From the NCBI RefSeq assembly GCF_018304825.1, contig NZ_CP072649.1, forward strand, positions 124,001 to 188,000: a stretch of 64,000 nt of DNA. Reading direction: 5' to 3'. The position numbers and the translations under genes were made by a program. This DNA comes from Chloracidobacterium validum. Lineage in GTDB: Bacteria; Acidobacteriota; Blastocatellia; Chloracidobacteriales; Chloracidobacteriaceae. The notes under the pieces are model-generated. The model had not been told where the DNA came from and made no database searches. It worked only from the letters and a program-made list of their open reading frames with translations. How positions within the stretch are numbered: position 1 is the first letter of the stretch; each line of letters begins with the position of its first letter. Shown one piece after another: positions 36,982 to 45,277 of the stretch.

Positions 36982-37394
36982 TCCTCGGCTGGCTTGAAGT
37001 CCATGGAGATGGAGTTGATACAGTACCGCAGCCCGGTGGTTTCGCGTGGGCCGTCCTCAAAGACATGCCCAAGGTGTGAGCCGCACTGGGCGCACATGAC
37101 TTCAACGCGCCGCATCCCGTGGCTGAGGTCTATCTCAGTGACGATGGCGTCGGAGCTGACCGGATTCCAGAAACTGGGCCAGCCCGATCCCGACTCGTAC
37201 TTGGTGTCGGAGCTGAAGAGCGGCGCGCCGCACGCTACGCAGTGATAGGTTCCAGTCCGTTTTTCGCGGTAGAGCTTACCGGTAAAGGCGCGCTCCGTGC
37301 CTTTCAGACGGGTGACATAGTACTGCTCCGGCGTAAGCTGGGTTTGCCATTCGGCGTCGCTTTTCTGAATCGGAAACTGAGGCATACAAGTCAT
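36978..37394 (-). CDS. msrB: MsrB: peptide-methionine (R)-S-oxide reductase
   Basis: The 138-residue enzyme reduces methionine-R-sulfoxide in proteins. Zinc-binding pairs CVAC and CAQC, the core [13 protein letters not shown], and [11 protein letters not shown] with the catalytic cysteine are all present. Two in-frame ATGs (37394 and 37385) are possible starts. There is no signal peptide, so it acts in the cytoplasm. Together with bshB1 and the facing DsbD-like gene it makes a thiol-repair cluster. Confidence 0.96.
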   Translation of the reverse strand: MTCMPQFPIQKSDAEWQTQLTPEQYYVTRLKGTERAFTGKLYREKRTGTYHCVACGAPLFSSDTKYESGSGWPSFWNPVSSDAIVTEIDLSHGMRRVEVMCAQCGSHLGHVFEDGPRETTGLRYCINSISMDFKPAEE

Positions 37395-37524
37395 GAATCA
37401 ACGCTTTCTGAGAAATTTTGTTCGCGTGACTGGATGGTGAGGCTTGTCAACCCGAATGGCATCTTTCATGTTCCCGTTCGCGCGCTCAAGCCAGCGCGAC
37501 AGATCTTTTCCGGGAGGCGATGGC

Positions 37525-38244
37525 ATGCTGCGAACCCGATGGCTCATCACCCTCTGGCTGGTCTGGGTCTTGGCCGGCCTGGCGACCACGCCGGCGCAGG
37601 ACGTTGGGCCGCCAGTCGAAACCGGGGATTTTCGACCGAGTGAGTTGGTTGAGATCATCCGGCTCGACCCAACCATCAAGCTCGATATTCGTTACGCCAC
37701 GGAAAACAACTTCGTTGGACGCCCAGTCTATACTGAAGCGCGGGCTTTTTTGCAGCGCCCGGCGGCTGAGGCGTTGGCGCAGGCGCATCGGTGGTTGCAG
37801 ACCCACGGCTATGGCCTCGTGGTGTTTGATGGCTATCGGCCGTGGCGCGTCACGAAACTGTTCTGGGACTTGACGCCACCGGACAAGCGTGACTATGTAG
37901 CTGACCCGGCGAAGGGATCGCTGCACAACCGCGGTTGTGCCGTGGATGTCTCGCTCTACGACCTCAAAACCGGCGAACTCGTGACCATGCCGAGCGACTA
38001 TGACGAGATGAGCGAGCGGGCGCACCCCGACTACGCGGGCGGCACGGAAGAACAACGCCGCTTGCGCGACCTGCTGCGCGCGGCAATGGAGCGTTTCGAT
38101 TTCAAGGTGTACCGCTACGAGTGGTGGCACTTCGACTACAAGGACTGGCGGAAGTACCGCGTACAAGACATTCCCTTTGCCGAGATTCCGGTCGTCGAAC
38201 TGCCGTCGCCCGACCCACCTTCACCCGCTTCTTTTCGGCCATGA
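37525..38244 (+). CDS. VanX/DdpX-type D-alanyl-D-alanine dipeptidase, exported
   Basis: The 239-residue protein starts at ATG 37525 with GGGAGG 7 bases upstream. It has a signal peptide (RWLITLWLVWVLAGLATTP). The M15D zinc peptidase motifs are SLHNRGCAVDVSL (SxHxxGxAxD, His and Asp ligands) and YRYEWWHFDY (catalytic Glu, ligand His). It should cleave D-Ala-D-Ala in the periplasm, recycling peptidoglycan pieces. No vanH or vanA ligase is nearby, so vancomycin resistance is not indicated. Its stop overlaps the ATG of the next kinase (ATGA). Confidence 0.9.
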   Translation: MLRTRWLITLWLVWVLAGLATTPAQDVGPPVETGDFRPSELVEIIRLDPTIKLDIRYATENNFVGRPVYTEARAFLQRPAAEALAQAHRWLQTHGYGLVVFDGYRPWRVTKLFWDLTPPDKRDYVADPAKGSLHNRGCAVDVSLYDLKTGELVTMPSDYDEMSERAHPDYAGGTEEQRRLRDLLRAAMERFDFKVYRYEWWHFDYKDWRKYRVQDIPFAEIPVVELPSPDPPSPASFRP

Positions 38245-40043
38245 CCCCACTCAGTCCCGGCACCGTACTTCAACAGCGCTACACCGTCGTGAAGCTCCTC
38301 GGCAAGGGGGGAATGGGGGCGGTGTACCAGGCCACCGACAAGAAGTTTGGGAGTACGGTTGCCCTCAAGCAGATGATTGTCGCCGGCGAGGCGCTGGTCG
38401 CGGCGTTTGAGCGCGAAGCCATCTTGCTGAACGGTCTCCGGCACGCCGCGCTTCCAGTCGTTTTTGACCACTTTGCCGAGAGCGATGGGCAGTTCCTGGT
38501 CATGCAGTTCATCCCCGGCAAGGATTTGGCCGAACTACTGACGGCGCAGGGTGGACCTTTCGCGCTGGGGCAGGTCGCCAAGTGGGCCGACCAGTTGCTC
38601 GATGCCCTGGAATACCTGCACGGCCGCACCCCACCCATCATCCACCGCGACATCAAGCCACAAAACGTCAAGCTGACGCCCGAAGGCAGCATCGTTTTGC
38701 TGGATTTCGGCCTTGCCAAGGGTGATTTGTCCGGCGGCGGCGGCGAGCAGCGGAGTCTGGTGGGCTACACGCCGATTTTCGCCTCGCTGGAACAAATGCG
38801 GGGTCTGGCCACTGACCCACGCAGCGATCTCTATTCAGCTGCGGCGACGATTTACAGCCTTCTGACGGGGCAGCCTCCGGTAGATGCGCTGGCGCGGGCG
38901 GACATGCTGCTGGCGAGCAAGCCCGATCCCCTGCGGCTGGCTTGCGACCTCAATCCCCAGGTGCCACGCGCCGTAGCCGACATCGTGCAGCGCGCCATGG
39001 CGGTTTCACGCGAAGATCGGTTGCCTTCGGCCAAGGAGATGCGACGGCAACTCAAGGCAGCTTTCCGGGCCGTTCGGTCGGCAACTGATGAGCTTGACGC
39101 CACGGTTGTTCAGCCGCGCGTTGCGCCACCGCCGGCCCAGCCCATGCCGGCGTCGCCCAGTGGCCCGGTGTCGCCTGCCCCGGCTTCGAGTCGGTTCTGT
39201 GTCGCCTGTGGCGCGGCTTTGTCTGAGTCAGCAAAGTTCTGCATGAAGTGTGGGAAGCCAAATTCAGGCGTTCCGTCCTCACCAGTGCCACCACTGCGAA
39301 CCGCGCCAATGCCCCCACCTCCGGTCGGGGCAATTGCCGGCGCACCTGGCCCGTCGGCGTCTCCTCTACCCACTGGCGCGTCCCTGGCGGGATCGCTCGC
39401 GGCCAGTGAGATTGTCCTGCTGTTTGGAGATTATTTTGCCCCACCGGCCGCCCTGCCCGACCCATGGACGAAGCTCCTGCACGTTCCGCTCCGGGTCAGC
39501 GCCGCGATTCTGGCCCAGGCTCTGTGGGCAGCGGCCTTTCTGGAGTGTGAGCGCCAGGGGGCGATCACACTCCAGCCAGTGAGTAACCCAGGTGGCGCGG
39601 CAGAGATGACCTATACGCTCAAGTCGCCGACGGTTGGGATGGCACCCTACAGCCTGGAAGCCAACATCGTCGAAATGGCGCAGCTTCGGTTGGGGCCGGG
39701 GCTTTCGGTCGCGGGGGCGGTGGCCGACATCGTGCGTTTTGATTCGCGCAACGCCTGGCGACATTCGGTCGGCATGGTCAAGTTGGGGCTGACACGCCGC
39801 AACTTACTGGCCATGACCGCCGCCAGTCTGCCCACGCCGTTCCCCATTGGACGTTTCGCGCTGACGCCCCACGTCATCGAACTTGCCCGGCGCAGCTCGC
39901 CAGAACCCGTCCAGCGCCTGCTCACGACAGCGCAGGGGCAGTCGGCGCGGTGGACGCTCCTGATTCAATCCATCAATGCCGGGCTTCAGCGCCGCACCAA
40001 CCCAATGTTGACGCAGGTGCCAGAACTCGACCAGGACACTTGA
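38241..40043 (+). CDS. Soluble Ser/Thr protein kinase with zinc ribbon and unknown C-terminal domain
   Basis: The 600-residue protein starts at ATG 38241, overlapping the dipeptidase stop. The kinase domain (about 14-280) has LGKGGMGAVYQATDK, VALKQMIV, IIHRDIKPQNV (H135, D137) and LLDFGLAKGD. A Pro-rich linker leads to a double-CxxC zinc ribbon (C320, C323, C334, C337), a second Pro-rich linker and a ~190-residue C-terminal domain I do not recognise (LHVPLRVSAAILAQALWAAA to the end). No membrane helix is seen. Coupling to an exported dipeptidase suggests a cell-wall-related signal. Confidence 0.87.
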   Translation: MTPLSPGTVLQQRYTVVKLLGKGGMGAVYQATDKKFGSTVALKQMIVAGEALVAAFEREAILLNGLRHAALPVVFDHFAESDGQFLVMQFIPGKDLAELLTAQGGPFALGQVAKWADQLLDALEYLHGRTPPIIHRDIKPQNVKLTPEGSIVLLDFGLAKGDLSGGGGEQRSLVGYTPIFASLEQMRGLATDPRSDLYSAAATIYSLLTGQPPVDALARADMLLASKPDPLRLACDLNPQVPRAVADIVQRAMAVSREDRLPSAKEMRRQLKAAFRAVRSATDELDATVVQPRVAPPPAQPMPASPSGPVSPAPASSRFCVACGAALSESAKFCMKCGKPNSGVPSSPVPPLRTAPMPPPPVGAIAGAPGPSASPLPTGASLAGSLAASEIVLLFGDYFAPPAALPDPWTKLLHVPLRVSAAILAQALWAAAFLECERQGAITLQPVSNPGGAAEMTYTLKSPTVGMAPYSLEANIVEMAQLRLGPGLSVAGAVADIVRFDSRNAWRHSVGMVKLGLTRRNLLAMTAASLPTPFPIGRFALTPHVIELARRSSPEPVQRLLTTAQGQSARWTLLIQSINAGLQRRTNPMLTQVPELDQDT

Positions 40044-40077
40044 ACGAAGCGACCAGAGCGCCAGCCGCTGCGTCAAG

Positions 40078-40097
40078 TTCATGCGGCTTCATGCGGC
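40078..40097. repeat. 10-bp perfect tandem duplication
   Basis: TTCATGCGGC occurs twice in direct succession in the 237-base gap after the kinase gene. The rest of the gap shows no gene. Confidence 0.9.
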
Positions 40098-40280
40098 CGA
40101 TTTCAGTTTCCTGACACATGGCCGTCACATAACTCCCCTATACGAAAGCCCCGACATAAGGAATCACGCCTTACGTCCTGAATCGTCAAGGTTTACTCGC
40201 GCGGTTCAGCTTCTCGGCCGTGGTGTAGCCACCGCCACGCCGGATGTGTTGCCAGCCGATTCCGTATGGAAGGGGACTCA

Positions 40281-41435
40281 ATGTCAAACGCAACCACGCT
40301 TAGTATCGTCAAGCCGGGAGAGGCTTTCAATCACGGATTGCGCACCGGCATTTCACTCCACTGCCACACCAAATTCTCGCGCGAAGTCCTCGACTTCATT
40401 CCCCACTACGCCGCGAACATTCCACTCATCGCCCAGCTTTTCGCCCGCCTGTGCCGGCGCTACGAGGCCGAGCATGGCCGTCCGCTGGACTTCACGAAAG
40501 CCTGGTGGACGCCCCCGGTGACGCCGCGCGTGCTGCACGATGCCGAAGTGCAGCACCTGGAAGCTACCTTGGGCGTGCGCGGGATCGTCTCCATCACCGA
40601 CCACGACGAAATCGAAGCCTGCTGCGGGCTGCGCGCCACCGGCGAAGAGGTGCCCATTTCAACCGAATGGACTGTGCCGTTTGGCGTGGCCTACTTTCAC
40701 ATTGGCGTCCACAATCTCCCACCCGACCATGCGCGCGCCATTGCCAATGAGTTGTTTGCGTTCACCGAAGACCCGGCCGCACGCGACAAACCGGAGGTTC
40801 TTGAAGAGTTGTTTTCGATGCTCAATGCGCTTCCAGGCGTGTTGGTCGTTTTGAACCACCCCATCTGGGACATTGAAAACATCGGGCAGTCGAAGCACAT
40901 GGCGGCGCTCGCGGCCTTTCTCGACCGCTACAAGCGGTGGCTGCACGCCCTGGAAATCAACGGCTTTCGGTCGTGGCGCGAAAACCTCGACGTGGCCCGC
41001 CTGGCCCGCGACCTCGACCTGCCCCTGGTGTCGGGCGGCGACCGCCACGGCTTGTCTCCAAATACCGTTGTGAACCTGACGGACGCCACGACGTTTGAGG
41101 AGATGGTCGAGGAAGTGCGCGTGGCCCGTCGGAGTCACGTCGTGGTGCTGCCGGAATACCAGGAGAACATGATGTTGCGTATCTTTGAAGCGGCGGCGCA
41201 AATCCTCGACCATTACCCGGATCATCCGGCCGGCCAGCGCCACTGGACGGAACGACTGTTCTTTTTGGATGAACGAGGCTGTCCCCGCTCGCTCCACGAA
41301 GGCTGGGCCAATCACAGTCCGGTATGGGCGCGCGTGGCGACTTGGGTGTTCCGGCAACTCGGACGCCGTCACTGGCGTCCAGCTTTGGAGAAGGTGCTCC
41401 CCAAACCCCAGCTTGAGTTGTTGAGTGAACAATGA
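40281..41435 (+). CDS. PHP-domain metal-dependent hydrolase-like protein
   Basis: The 384-residue protein starts at ATG 40281 with AAGGGGA 5 bases upstream. PHP-type metal motifs are visible in order: SLHCHTKFSRE, SITDHDEIEACC, VVLNHPIWDIENI, and SGGDRHGLSPNT. PHP proteins are phosphoesterases acting on nucleotides, phosphohistidine or sugar phosphates; the substrate here is unknown. Its stop overlaps the start of the GT4 gene (ATGA at 41432), so the two are likely partners in making a surface or lipid-linked sugar. Confidence 0.82.
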   Translation: MSNATTLSIVKPGEAFNHGLRTGISLHCHTKFSREVLDFIPHYAANIPLIAQLFARLCRRYEAEHGRPLDFTKAWWTPPVTPRVLHDAEVQHLEATLGVRGIVSITDHDEIEACCGLRATGEEVPISTEWTVPFGVAYFHIGVHNLPPDHARAIANELFAFTEDPAARDKPEVLEELFSMLNALPGVLVVLNHPIWDIENIGQSKHMAALAAFLDRYKRWLHALEINGFRSWRENLDVARLARDLDLPLVSGGDRHGLSPNTVVNLTDATTFEEMVEEVRVARRSHVVVLPEYQENMMLRIFEAAAQILDHYPDHPAGQRHWTERLFFLDERGCPRSLHEGWANHSPVWARVATWVFRQLGRRHWRPALEKVLPKPQLELLSEQ

Positions 41436-42745
41436 CGATTTGGTCAGCCTCCGCAGTACAAGCAGCGAACTGTGCCGGGGTGGCGCTGGCGCGCCAAGCC
41501 GTGCCGCCCTCACCGGCCGACACGGTGCGCGTGGCGCTTTTCCCCGACTCCTACCATGAAGCCAATGGCGTTGCGCGCACGTTCCGAACCCTGACGGATG
41601 TGGCGCGGCGGCGGCAGCTTCCACTGCTGATCGTCCGGTGCGGTAGCGCCGGCGCTGGACAACCGCCGGTTGCCGGCCCGCAATGTGACGGCTCCATCAC
41701 GGCCGTTGAACTCCAGCGTGGCGGCTGGTCGTTCCCGCTGGATGCGGATTTGAACTTCGACCTGTGGCTCTGGCGCTATGCCCGCGAAGTCCGCGAGCAG
41801 GTCCGAGCGTTTCGTCCGCAGGTCATCCATGTGACCGGACCGAGTGACATTGGCCAACTGGGCGTTTATGTGGCGAAGTCGCTCCATCTCCCACTGGTGA
41901 TGTCGTGGCACACGAACCTGCACGAATACGCCGGGCAGCGTTGGTCACGGTTGCTTGATTACGCTTTTGTTTCACCCTTGGTGCGGGAGCGAACCAGCCT
42001 CTGGGCTGAAACCCAATCGCTCTGGGCCACAATGAAGTTTTATGAATACGCCGATGTTTGTCTGGCGCCAAACCCCGAACTGGTCAAACTCGTGGCGCGG
42101 ATGACCGGCAAGCCGACGTACCTGATGCAGCGCGGCATTGACCCCGAAGCGTTTCATCCGGCTTACCGGACTCGTCCCCTGGACGCGCCGGTTGTCCGCA
42201 TCGGTTTTGTCGGCCGCCTCAGCACGGAAAAGAATGTCCGCTTCCTAGCCGAACTAGAACGGCGGCTGCTTTCCCAGGGCTTAACCCACATCGAGTTTCG
42301 CATCGTCGGCGCTGGAAGCGAGCGCGACTGGCTGGCGGCCAACCTCCAGACCGCGACTTTCGCGGGCGTCCAGCGTGGTGTGGCATTGGCCTGTGAGTAT
42401 GCCGATTTTGATATTTTCGTTTTTCCCTCCCGGACGGATACGTACGGCAACGTCGTGCTCGAAGCCGCCGCGTCGGGCGTTCCCTGTGTCGTGACGGGGG
42501 ATGGCGGGCCGAAGTTTCTGGTCGATCATGGGCAATCTGGATGGGTGGCCTCGGATGACGATGCGTTCGTGGCCGCCGTGGCCGACCTAGTGCGTTGGCC
42601 GGAGCATCGCCACCGGATGCGTGCGGCTGCACGGGCACAGGCTTCACGCGCCTCCTGGGAGGCGGTCTTGGATGAAGTCTGTCTCGCCTATGGGGTCGCT
42701 TGTGGAATGACATCGGCCGTGGTGGCAAAAAGTCAGCTCATTTGA
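41432..42745 (+). CDS. GT4-family glycosyltransferase
   Basis: The 437-residue GT-B enzyme resembles GDP-mannose/UDP-sugar transferases such as MgtA and SqdX. The N-terminal acceptor domain has VALFPDSYHEANGVARTF, VIHVTGPSDIGQLGVYVAK and MSWHTNLHEYAGQRW. The donor domain has IGFVGRLSTEKNVRFLAELE and FVFPSRTDTYGNVVLEAAAS, the E-x7-E region that holds the nucleotide. An extra ~25-residue N-terminus precedes the fold. The likely acceptor is a lipid, but this is inference. A strong terminator follows. Confidence 0.87.
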   Translation: MTIWSASAVQAANCAGVALARQAVPPSPADTVRVALFPDSYHEANGVARTFRTLTDVARRRQLPLLIVRCGSAGAGQPPVAGPQCDGSITAVELQRGGWSFPLDADLNFDLWLWRYAREVREQVRAFRPQVIHVTGPSDIGQLGVYVAKSLHLPLVMSWHTNLHEYAGQRWSRLLDYAFVSPLVRERTSLWAETQSLWATMKFYEYADVCLAPNPELVKLVARMTGKPTYLMQRGIDPEAFHPAYRTRPLDAPVVRIGFVGRLSTEKNVRFLAELERRLLSQGLTHIEFRIVGAGSERDWLAANLQTATFAGVQRGVALACEYADFDIFVFPSRTDTYGNVVLEAAASGVPCVVTGDGGPKFLVDHGQSGWVASDDDAFVAAVADLVRWPEHRHRMRAAARAQASRASWEAVLDEVCLAYGVACGMTSAVVAKSQLI

Positions 42746-42760
42746 TTAAAAGTCCAATCC

Positions 42761-42797
42761 AAGGCCGGAAAAATTCTGGCTTTCTTTCGCCTTTTTT
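42761..42797 (+). terminator. Rho-independent terminator after the PHP-GT4 operon
   Basis: AAGGCCGGAA-AAA-TTCTGGCTTT forms a ~10-bp stem (two G-U pairs) with a 3-base loop, followed by the T-rich CTTTCGCCTTTTTT. It starts 15 bases after the GT4 stop. Confidence 0.8.
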
Positions 42798-42905
42798 ACG
42801 GCAACGTAACACCGGCATGGCATCTCTTGCGAAAGACCAAATGGCCGGCTGATTTACCCGCGGCTGCGTCCCGGCCAAAACTGCCTGATTGATACGGTGG
42901 TTGCT

Positions 42906-43802
42906 ATGGTTGCTGTGAAGTGTGGAAACAATCTGATTTGGCGCGGCTGGCTGTGGCTGCCGGCACTCCTGAGTCTGGCGGCCGTGTCCCTGTCGGCGCC
43001 TGCCATGTCCCCGATGGCGCAGGATCGGGTGCTGTCAGATAGCGAAATCGTCTCGACCTTACGGGCGCTCCGTAGCGAGATGCTGGACCTGTTGGCGCAG
43101 GTCGCCGGCAAGGGGGCAACGATGACCCGTCCGAGTCGGCGGACGATGGACTTTGAGTCGTACCGTCGAACCTTCGAATCCTACAGCACCAAGATAGACG
43201 ACAGCTATCGTCGCCTGGCAGCTTGTTATGCCCAGATTGACCGGATTTATCGAACCAACCCCAACTCGCCGCTCTACAAACAAATGGTGCAGACCTACCT
43301 GGATGCCAAGGGGGTTTTCGACAACCTCAAATCCACATTCGGCGCGCTCGAACCCCCAGAGCAAACCGTCACCGAAGCGGTGATTTCAAACGACCGCCGC
43401 CTCAATGAGCGCGTTTCCACATCGGTTCGCACCGCCGCTGCCCCGCCCGCGCCAGCCCAGGCCGCCAAAGAGATCATCGAAGCCGATGATTCACGCTTCA
43501 TCGGGACGTTCGACGCAGTCGAAATGTTTTTGCTCGTGCGCGGCGACAGCGCCTGCTATGTGCTGTTTGGCTGGAAGGATGTGGTGGATGATGAAAATGG
43601 CCGGTCAACCGAAGAGTACCACTTATCCGTCGTCCGGTCTGAGACGTTTCCATTGACGCCAGTGATTCGGACGATGACCCCAGACCAGCACCTGGAGAAT
43701 GCGCTGAAACTCAAGATAGCCGTGGTCGAGGCGCAAGGCGAAGTCCTGACCGACCTCAAGCAGTTTTTCGTGCGTACCAAATCGTACACTCGCGCCAACT
43801 AA
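42906..43802 (+). CDS. Secreted helical protein, paralog 1 of 3, unknown function
   Basis: The 298-residue protein starts at ATG 42906 with GGTGG 5 bases upstream. It has a signal peptide (LWLPALLSLAAVSLSAPAMS) and a helical N-terminal half ending in the shared core DRIYRTNPNSPLYKQMVQTY, LDAKGVFDNLKSTF. An Ala/Pro-rich linker leads to a C-terminal domain with DDSRFIGTFDAVEMFLLVRG. It is close to paralog 2 over its whole length. I recognise no family. The locus is followed by a sensor kinase. Confidence 0.8.
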   Translation: MVAVKCGNNLIWRGWLWLPALLSLAAVSLSAPAMSPMAQDRVLSDSEIVSTLRALRSEMLDLLAQVAGKGATMTRPSRRTMDFESYRRTFESYSTKIDDSYRRLAACYAQIDRIYRTNPNSPLYKQMVQTYLDAKGVFDNLKSTFGALEPPEQTVTEAVISNDRRLNERVSTSVRTAAAPPAPAQAAKEIIEADDSRFIGTFDAVEMFLLVRGDSACYVLFGWKDVVDDENGRSTEEYHLSVVRSETFPLTPVIRTMTPDQHLENALKLKIAVVEAQGEVLTDLKQFFVRTKSYTRAN

Positions 43803-43873
43803 CCCAGCTTGATTTCGCGCCTGCCCTTCCACGCTGTTTTTTTCAACCTGTGTGTTCCAGGCACCTCGCTTCT

Positions 43874-43898
43874 CGCCCCAGACCTATCTGTTGGGGCG
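43874..43898 (+). other. Stem-loop between paralogs 1 and 2
   Basis: CGCCCCAG and TTGGGGCG pair around a 9-base loop, 70 bases after paralog 1. No T-tract follows, so it may be a Rho-dependent or processing signal rather than a classic terminator. The rest of the 299-base gap is AT-rich, with a lone -10-like TATACT at 43935. Confidence 0.4.
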
Positions 43899-44101
43899 TC
43901 CCACAGGGCTATGTACGTGATAAAACAGGCAGGCTATACTTAGTCTTGCTTGATTAGGGAAAATTAATGTAGAGCCTGAAGATAAATTCAGCGATTTCTA
44001 ATCTTTTTAGGGCCGGCGCGCACGTAGCGACATTGTGCTGGCTTGGCTGACCTTCAGGTTGTGAAGCTGGGGAAACCCTAGAGCGTCGAAAGGAGTACAG
44101 G

Positions 44102-45007
44102 ATGCATCATCTGCTTTCTTTATTCAGGCATCGGCTGGCAGTGCAGGTGTGGGCGTTGTGGGTCGCGGTCGTGTCCACCTGGGTCGGGTTCGGGGCGGAC
44201 AGGGCCTGGAGCCGCCCAGCTCCCCAGGGACAAATCATGGCGGACAGCGAAATTGTTTCGACCTTACGGGGGTTGCGCAGCGAGATGCTAGACCTGCTCG
44301 CCCAGGTGGCCGGCAAGGGGGCAACGGCGGGACGCTTGAGCCGCCGAACGATGGACTATGAAAACTATCGTCGGACATTCGAGGCCTACAATGGCAAGAT
44401 CGAGGACTGTTATCGGCGCTTGGCGAGCTGCTACGCCCAGATTGATCGGGTGTATCGCACCAACCCCAACTCACCACTGTACAAATCTATGGTTCAGGCC
44501 TACCTCGATGCCAAAGGCGTGTTTGACAACCTCAAGTCAACCTTTAGCGCGGTGGAGCAGCCAGACGCCTTGCGCACCGAAGCGGTGGCTTCGACCGACC
44601 GGCGCCTGAACGAGCGGATTGCAACTTCGGCGCGGTCAGCCGCGCTCCCGCCGGCCCCGGCCGAAGCGGCAAAGGACATCATCGAGTCAGATGACTCCCG
44701 GTTCATCGGAACGTTTGATTCCGTTGAGATGTTCCTGCTCGTCAAAGGGGAGATGGCTTGCTACGTCATGTTTGGCTGGAAGGAAGTCGTGACCGATGAT
44801 GAAGGCAAACCCAGTGAGCAGTTTCACCTTTCCGTTGTGCGTTCTGAAATGTTTCCCTTCACGTCGGCTGTTCGCTCCCTGACTCCGCCACAACATCTGG
44901 AAAATGCGCTGAAGCTCAAGATTGCAGCCGTTGATGCGCAGGGCGAGGTGTTGAGTGATCTGAATGAGTTCTTCGCGCGGACGAAGTCATACACCAAAAT
45001 AAACTGA
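44102..45007 (+). CDS. Secreted helical protein, paralog 2 of 3, unknown function
   Basis: The 301-residue protein starts at ATG 44102 with AAAGGAG upstream. It has a signal peptide and is near-identical in layout to paralog 1: SEIVSTLRGLRSEMLDLLAQ, DRVYRTNPNSPLYKSMVQAY and DDSRFIGTFDSVEMFLLVKG. Both contain a cysteine in SCYAQID and one in ACYVMFGW, which could pair after export. Most differences are in the linker. A strong terminator follows, so paralog 3 is a separate unit. Confidence 0.8.
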   Translation: MHHLLSLFRHRLAVQVWALWVAVVSTWVGFGADRAWSRPAPQGQIMADSEIVSTLRGLRSEMLDLLAQVAGKGATAGRLSRRTMDYENYRRTFEAYNGKIEDCYRRLASCYAQIDRVYRTNPNSPLYKSMVQAYLDAKGVFDNLKSTFSAVEQPDALRTEAVASTDRRLNERIATSARSAALPPAPAEAAKDIIESDDSRFIGTFDSVEMFLLVKGEMACYVMFGWKEVVTDDEGKPSEQFHLSVVRSEMFPFTSAVRSLTPPQHLENALKLKIAAVDAQGEVLSDLNEFFARTKSYTKIN

Positions 45008-45048
45008 GTTACTGTGGCCGCGGGCGGCGACTGCGGCCGGTGAAGAAT

Positions 45049-45088
45049 GGTAAGGCTCTCTGCACAGAGCCTTACCGTTTTCTATTTT
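45049..45088 (+). terminator. Rho-independent terminator after paralog 2
   Basis: GGTAAGGCTCT and AGAGCCTTACC form a perfect 11-bp stem with a 6-base loop (CTGCAC), followed by GTTTTCTATTTT. Confidence 0.93.
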
Positions 45089-45277
45089 GACTCCTATTTT
45101 GACGCGCCGGTGCGGTGCGTCAGAAGCAGGCAGAAACCAGTTTACAAGGTTGTCAATTTCGTGTTTCACTATGTGGCCGCCGATGATTACAGCCCAACTT
45201 ACTGTTTTTTCATAGTAAGTCGCTTGATTTTCAGGTGAGATTGTGGGTTTGACTCCAAATCTTTCGAGGCTGCCTCC

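Noticed and set aside
37525-38244. VanX-like gene, considered as part of a vancomycin-resistance cluster
   Set aside because: No vanH, vanA/B ligase or vanRS genes are near; an exported dipeptidase alone fits wall recycling.
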